DNA of 64,000 nucleotides from CAVRAZ01 sp963719135 (GTDB taxonomy: Bacteria > Pseudomonadota > Gammaproteobacteria > DSM-19610): NCBI GenBank assembly GCA_963719135.1, contig CAVRAZ010000001.1, positions 124,001 through 188,000 of the forward strand. Reading direction: 5' to 3'. Made by a program: the position numbers and the translations under genes. The notes under the pieces were generated by a model. The model did not search any database and had not been told where the DNA came from. It saw nothing but the letters and a program-made list of their open reading frames with translations. Position 1 is the first letter of the stretch. The number at the start of each line of letters is the position of its first letter. Below, in pieces: positions 62,490 through 64,000 of the stretch.

Positions 62490-63294
62490 ATGACAGAACG
62501 CCTCTTTCCCGACAGCGACAGGGTCGACGCCAAGGCGATCTACGTTGGCCAGCGCCTGGAGGTGCAGGCCTTCAAAGACGTTCGAGCGGCTCTCGGATGC
62601 GCCGCTGACGATACGGGCCGGAGCCAGCGGCATTGCCGTGCTCTTCCGCTATGGCGTCGTGGTTTTTTTCGACTTGCGGCCATCGGAGATTCTCTCGTTC
62701 CTGGAGGACGTCCGTTCGTCCGTTGTACAGCCGTTCGCCGATGTCGAGCGGGACGAGGTACAGGTCGTCCATGATGCGCGCAGGCCCGAGGGCGCGGCGC
62801 AGGGTACGCTGCGAGTCCATGCCTACACGCTCGAGCGCATTCAGATCATCGCCGATGTACTCGCCAAGAGCGTCGTGCTGGGACACTACGAGGTCGGACT
62901 CGCCAAGCAATTCGACCGCATCGACCCGCTGGCCGCGAGCCTGAGCGGAAGACGCTTCGGGTTTGGCACCCGGGCCAGGGATCTGCTGCAGCACATCGGC
63001 GAAACACTGACCATCGAGGGCAAGATGGTCGGCCGGGTGGAAGCGACCGAAAAGCCCGAACTGATCTGGGACTACCCGGAGCACGAGCGGCTGTACCTGC
63101 GGCTGGACGACGAATACGAACTGGCCGAACGCCACGCCGGCATCGAACGCAAGCTCGCGCTGATTTCCCGCACCGCTGAAACCGCGCTGTCGATTCTGCA
63201 GAATCAGCGTTCGTTAAGAGTGGAGTGGTACATCGTCATCCTGATCGTCGTGGAGATCATGATCACGTTGGTCGACAAAGCGGCCGGCGCCTAG
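62490..63294 (+). pseudogene. RMD1/YagE family (DUF155) protein, frameshifted
   Basis: Two frames together encode one RMD1/YagE-type protein. The first gives MTERLFPDSDRVDAKAIYVG to FKD; the second continues FERLSDAPLTIRAGASGIAVLFRYGVVVFFDL and runs to a C-terminal membrane helix (WYIVILIVVEIMITLV). The break, one extra base or two missing, is near 62579-62581. Related yeast RMD1 proteins are needed for mitochondrial functions and sporulation; bacterial roles are unknown. If the base is an error, the protein is about 268 residues. Confidence 0.75.
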
Positions 63295-63316
63295 CCGGCG
63301 TTCGTGCGAGCGCGCA

Positions 63317-63913
63317 TCAATGCCGCCCGAAAGCGCGCCATCCCACTCGCTCGAACAGCAGGGTCTGTCCGTAGGAATCGCGCAGCGCAAGCCGCGGCCC
63401 CTGGTAGGCGAAGCGATACTCGGTCACGCGTGGGCTTTGCGGTGTGTACAACAGCAGGTGGTTGTCGTCAATCACGTAGCGCCCGCTGATAGCGTACTGG
63501 CCGCCCTGCAGGCGAAACCGGTTGCCGCTGAGGTCGAGGACATCACCCGAAACGCCGACCCAGCGGCCCTGCAGGGTTCTGTAGGGTGCGCTGCTGCCGG
63601 GATAACCCCAGCCGCCCCCGGGCACGCCCGGATCGCTTGTGGAGCCATAGGGATTCGTGGCCCAGGGTAGCGTCCCCGTTGCCGGCCAGTTCCACGCGGT
63701 CGGCCAGGCGCTCATGCCGGACGTGAAGTTCATGTAGGGGCTGAAACCGCCGGTTGCGGACGAATCTTTCATCGCCGCCCCCATCATCTGGCCCATCATC
63801 ACCGCCATCATCTTTGCCATGGCGTACATCATTTCGCCCATGCTATTGGCCTGGGCGGGCAGGGGACTCGTCAGCGACACCGCGAGAACAAATGCCAGTC
63901 GCCACTTTTTCAT
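63317..63913 (-). CDS. Met-rich exported protein of unknown function
   Basis: A 198-residue protein with a signal peptide (MKKWRLAFVLAVSLTSPLPAQA). The mature N-terminus has eleven Met in about 27 residues (NSMGEMMYAMAKMMAVMMG). A Pro/Gly/Trp-rich linker follows, then a beta-rich C-terminal domain (RWVGVSGDVLDLSGNRFRLQGG). Met clusters can bind copper or form membrane contacts; neither is shown here. I start at 63913 because the signal peptide begins there; the ribosome site is weak and a start at 63988 is possible. Confidence 0.65.
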   Translation of the reverse strand: MKKWRLAFVLAVSLTSPLPAQANSMGEMMYAMAKMMAVMMGQMMGAAMKDSSATGGFSPYMNFTSGMSAWPTAWNWPATGTLPWATNPYGSTSDPGVPGGGWGYPGSSAPYRTLQGRWVGVSGDVLDLSGNRFRLQGGQYAISGRYVIDDNHLLLYTPQSPRVTEYRFAYQGPRLALRDSYGQTLLFERVGWRAFGRH

Positions 63914-64000
63914 CGAAGAAGACCGGATTGCTGCACCATCTGTTATTAGTTTAGTGTAGAAACCGCTTATTGACGACAGGGGGAACACGCGGGGTCAAAT

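Noticed and set aside
63276..63300. GCCGGC palindromes at the end of the RMD1/YagE gene as a terminator
   Set aside because: No T-tract on either strand; GCCGGC is common by chance in this high-GC DNA.

Overview
The window is high-GC chromosomal DNA of a denitrifying gammaproteobacterium. The evidence is the gene neighbourhoods lolC-lolD-comEC-exbBD-msbA-lpxK-ycaR-kdsB and rne/rluC/sppA/yceF, a gammaproteobacterial-type gshA, slyX, and a complete haem d1/nitric oxide reductase island. Genus cannot be fixed from the sequence; a free-living Chromatiales- or Ectothiorhodospira-like lineage is a guess. No tRNA, rRNA, CRISPR array, integrase or transposase gene was seen.

Layout. 1-10.7 kb: Rieske fusion protein, slyX, rimB-rimK, a PDC-like sensor, a lipoprotein hydrolase, a four-gene DUF1538-DUF1538-PII-CBS operon, a pirin, a DUF4197 protein and an OsmC protein. 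11.6-28.4 kb: the denitrification island nirS-E-C-F-DL-G-H-J-(repeat)-N-(repeat)-norC-B-(hairpin)-Q-orf-polyferredoxin-D-(repeat)-dnr. It holds cytochrome cd1 nitrite reductase with its full haem d1 pathway, NO reductase with its maturation factors, and a Crp/Fnr-type regulator. Perfect TTGAT-N4-ATCAA boxes precede nirS and norC, and a one-mismatch box precedes the OsmC gene. No nosZ is present here. 29-37.5 kb: a monooxygenase-like gene behind an IscR-like operator, a GNAT-deacetylase fusion, a murein lipoprotein gene between two L,D-transpeptidase genes, DAHP synthase and the aguA-aguB agmatine pathway. 37.6-47 kb: envelope biogenesis (Lol, ComEC, ExbBD, MsbA, LpxK, KdsB). 47-64 kb: RNase E with a recognisable autoregulatory-type leader, rluC, phosphatases, SppA, YceF, GshA, a flavoprotein disulfide reductase, a diguanylate cyclase, Fpr and several uncharacterised genes.

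The most unusual feature is a dispersed family of intergenic inverted-repeat elements (eight full, half or minimal copies) built on the core TTAACCGCAAAGGACGCG. Copies lie just after stop codons, often between convergent genes, and the two arms of each copy share variants that other copies lack. A separate 245-bp MITE-like element ends inside the CBS gene. Three genes (an L,D-transpeptidase, rluC and an RMD1/YagE-family gene) are each broken by one frameshift of the same sign, which suggests either sequence errors or recent decay.
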